In this document: one piece after another, positions 20,723 to 22,544 of the stretch
How positions within the stretch are numbered: position 1 is the first letter of the stretch
Layout: each line of letters starts with the position of its first letter
DNA from: DATDVC01 sp964601125
GTDB lineage: Bacteria > Patescibacteriota > Minisyncoccia > Phycocordibacterales > WO2-35-19
DNA: 22,544 bases
Assembly (NCBI GenBank): GCA_964601125.1
Contig: CAZRKB010000011.1
Coordinates: forward strand, 1-22,544
Direction: 5' to 3'
Notes under the pieces: model-generated
Seen by the model: the letters and a program-made list of their open reading frames with translations, nothing else
Told to the model about the DNA's origin: nothing
Databases searched by the model: none
Translations under genes and position numbers: made by a program

Positions 20723-22544
20723 ATGGAGGGTTCTCTAAATATCGGCAAAAATAAATACATATCAGCTGGAATTGCTGCTAAAAATTTTGGCTATACCCAA
20801 GACTACATTGGTCAACTTTGTAGACATAAAAAGATTAGATCAGAGCTTGTNNNNNNNNNNNNNNNNNNNNNNNNNNNNNNNNNNNNNNNNNNNNNNNNNN
20901 NNNNNNNNNNNNNNNNNNNNNNNNNNNNNNNNNNNNNNNNNNNNNNNNNNCCCAAGACTACATTGGTCAACTTTGTAGACATAAAAAGATTAGATCAGAG
21001 CTTGTTGGAAGAACTTGGTATGTGCTTGAGGTGGATATTTTGAATCATAAAAATTCGGTAAGAAGAAAAAATGAAAAAAACGAGATTCTGTCACAAAAAG
21101 AAGAAAAAATCAAAAATAATAAAAGTTCAAAAAGAATATTAAATAAAAAACTAAAAACAGAGAAAAATAAAGAATTTTTGGCTGAGAATCTTGGTAGCAA
21201 AATAATTGTATACGATGAACAAAATTGTGATCTTTTTCCTAGAGTTGTCAAAAAACTAGATTTAGAAAGGATAAAATCCCTGGCTATTAATCATATTGAC
21301 TCTGTTTTGTCCAAACGTGAAAAAAGATCTGGGGTTGAACGTTTTGTTGCAGGTATTTCAGTGGCTATTTTTTTGATTATTGCGAGTACAACCATTTTTT
21401 TTAGTGGAAATAATCTACCCTCAAATGTAAAACGTGTTTTTGCAGGCAGTCCTTTTGATGAATTAGCTTTGTTGTATCAACCACATTTTACTCATTTACA
21501 GTCCAGATATTTTGATTTTGAAAAAAATGTTTCTGTCAAAGATTTTCCGAATAAGCAAATCGCTTCTGTGTTTTTATCTGACGGAGTATCCTCAGTGTTT
21601 GGGTGGGTAAAAGTGATTACCCATAAAATGATCAAACCGTGGCTTGAAGACAATGTGATTATTGTTAAAGAAGTAGATAAAGAAAGAGTTGATGTTGAAG
21701 AAGTTGATGTTGAGCAACAAGAATCTCCTGTTGCAGTCGCTGGTGGTTTGGCGCCGATTGTACAATCAAGGACAGTGCTGGTGCCGGCATTTAGCATGGA
21801 GTATGTAGACTTGAGAATAGAGGAGAAGTTTAATGAAATAAAAAACTATTTTCTTACTAATCCAACTGCCCCGAACATAAACAGGTTTTATGTTACTAGG
21901 CAAAATGACGCTATTGTTGATTCTATTTCACGCAATAACTCTAGTTCATCTGGTTCCTCTGGTTCTGGTGCATCGGCTTTGGCAGATCTTTCCGATCTTA
22001 CTCTTGCTTCTCTTGCGTATGGGGATCTTCTTATGTATAACGGTTCAGAATGGGTTAATGTAGCGACTTCTTCTTTGGGTATAGTAGCTGGTTCTGGTGC
22101 CTCGACTACGCTCCTGGCTGACTTCAACACCTGGAGCAATACAAATAATTTCACTTCATCTATTGGTCTATCCACGACCACTCCATTTGCTCGTCTTTCT
22201 ATTGAAAATCAAGCAGGTGAAAATGCTTTTGCTATTGGTTCAAGTACTGCTACACATTTTATTGTTGATAAAAACGGTAACTTGGGAGTTGGAACCACAA
22301 CTCCAGATGCTAGATTTACTGTGTATGGTTCCGGTGGAAGCATCTTAAGTTGGTATAACACATCGGGTACAAAAGTTGGATATGTAAATTTAAACGGCAC
22401 TTTTTATACCACTAGTGGTGTAGCGAATGTGAGTACTGTTTCTAACGCTTGGGTTAATACTGGGACTACTGGTACTACCATCTCTAGAAATGTTGCAGAT
22501 TCAAATGTTGCCTTAAAAGTTCAACAACAGAATTCTGGATCAAC
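20723..22544 (+). CDS. Giant surface protein: HTH-like N-terminus, transmembrane helix, tail-fibre-like repeats (partial)
   Basis: The frame starts at 20723, is broken only by a false gap, and continues from 21004 to the window end without a stop. Collapsing the duplicated 55 bp gives at least 555 residues. Order: an HTH-like domain (YISAGIAAKNFGYTQDYIGQ, then CRHKKIRSELVGRTWYV), a very lysine-rich linker, one transmembrane helix at about 156-178 (FVAGISVAIFLIIASTTIFF), an extracytoplasmic region with a short acidic repeat (VDVEEVDVEQQ), a Ser/Gly linker from about 355, then Ser/Thr/Gly-rich tail-fibre-like units with IGLSTTTPFARLSI (about 429) and LGVGTTTPDARFTV (about 469). Such proteins are probable adhesins in CPR bacteria; pairing with a DNA-binding-like cytoplasmic domain is striking. 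Host attachment and membrane-tethered regulation are both inference. Confidence 0.8.
20796..20850. repeat. Left copy of a 55-bp duplication flanking the second gap (assembly artefact)
   Basis: The 55 bases before the N-run are identical to the 55 bases after it (20951-21005). This is best explained as the same DNA present at the ends of two overlapping contigs that the assembler failed to merge. Confidence 0.9.
20851..20950. other. False scaffold gap of 100 N
   Basis: A placeholder of exactly 100 N between two identical 55-bp sequences. Joining the copies restores one uninterrupted reading frame through the HTH-like domain (ELVGRTWYVLEVDIL), so probably no sequence is missing here. Confidence 0.9.
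20951..21005. repeat. Right copy of the 55-bp duplication flanking the second gap
   Basis: Identical to 20796-20850. The correct sequence most likely contains this block once. Confidence 0.9.

Noticed and set aside
20723..21043. A 106-codon protein ending at 21043
   Set aside because: It exists only because the 55-bp duplication around the false gap shifts the frame; the true frame continues to the window end.

Overview
The window looks like part of a small-genome candidate-phylum (CPR/Patescibacteria, probably Parcubacteria-type) bacterium. The evidence is the AT-rich sequence, short ribosomal proteins (a 114-residue L13 and an S4 without the usual N-terminal cysteines), a PaaX-like repressor with a Cas2-like C-terminal domain, a solitary gatB, a family-15 glycoside hydrolase, a degenerate REP-type transposase, and a very large surface protein with tail-fibre-like repeats. 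Placement below that level is not possible from the sequence alone. Two runs of exactly 100 N (4844-4943 and 20851-20950) are scaffold joins; the second appears to be a false gap.

Layout. 1-3110: the tail of an unknown gene, an M3-family oligopeptidase (pepF), an HD-domain nucleotidase-like gene overlapping it by 4 bp, and a PaaX-like regulator bracketed by two related 30-bp palindromes. 3180-3695: a single membrane-anchored small gene on the minus strand with its own Shine-Dalgarno (SD) sequence and terminator. 3795-5116: the 5' part of alaS, cut by the first gap, then a hairpin-forming repeat. 5117-6547: a single-pass membrane protein with a baseplate-J-like outer region. 6550-10764: the core translation/transcription operon infA-rpmJ-rpsM-rpsK-rpsD-rpoA-rplQ-rplM-rpsI. 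10792-15340: the heat-shock chaperone set grpE, a coiled-coil gene, dnaK and dnaJ, interrupted by two tiny minus-strand genes (56 and 64 aa) with SD sequences and related terminators. 15410-18823: a GH15 glucoamylase-like enzyme and gatB. 18815-22544 is accessory: a transposase-like protein that has lost its HUH histidines, a 580-bp non-coding stretch with a candidate structured RNA, a MerR/excisionase-type HTH protein, an AT-rich regulatory region with phased repeats, and the start of a giant surface protein that begins with an HTH-like domain and a transmembrane helix.

How it works together. The plus-strand core is ordinary housekeeping: ribosome and RNA polymerase production, protein folding, tRNA charging and amidation, peptide and glucan breakdown. 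Two expression styles stand out. Several genes have a TATAAT/TAAAAT box only 6-7 nt before the ATG and so are probably leaderless. The three small minus-strand genes carry near-perfect SD sequences and intrinsic terminators and look like self-contained cassettes set between housekeeping genes. The most unusual loci are the PaaX gene with its paired palindromes, the cassette genes, and the HTH-membrane-fibre protein facing a divergent HTH regulator across a repeat-rich promoter region.
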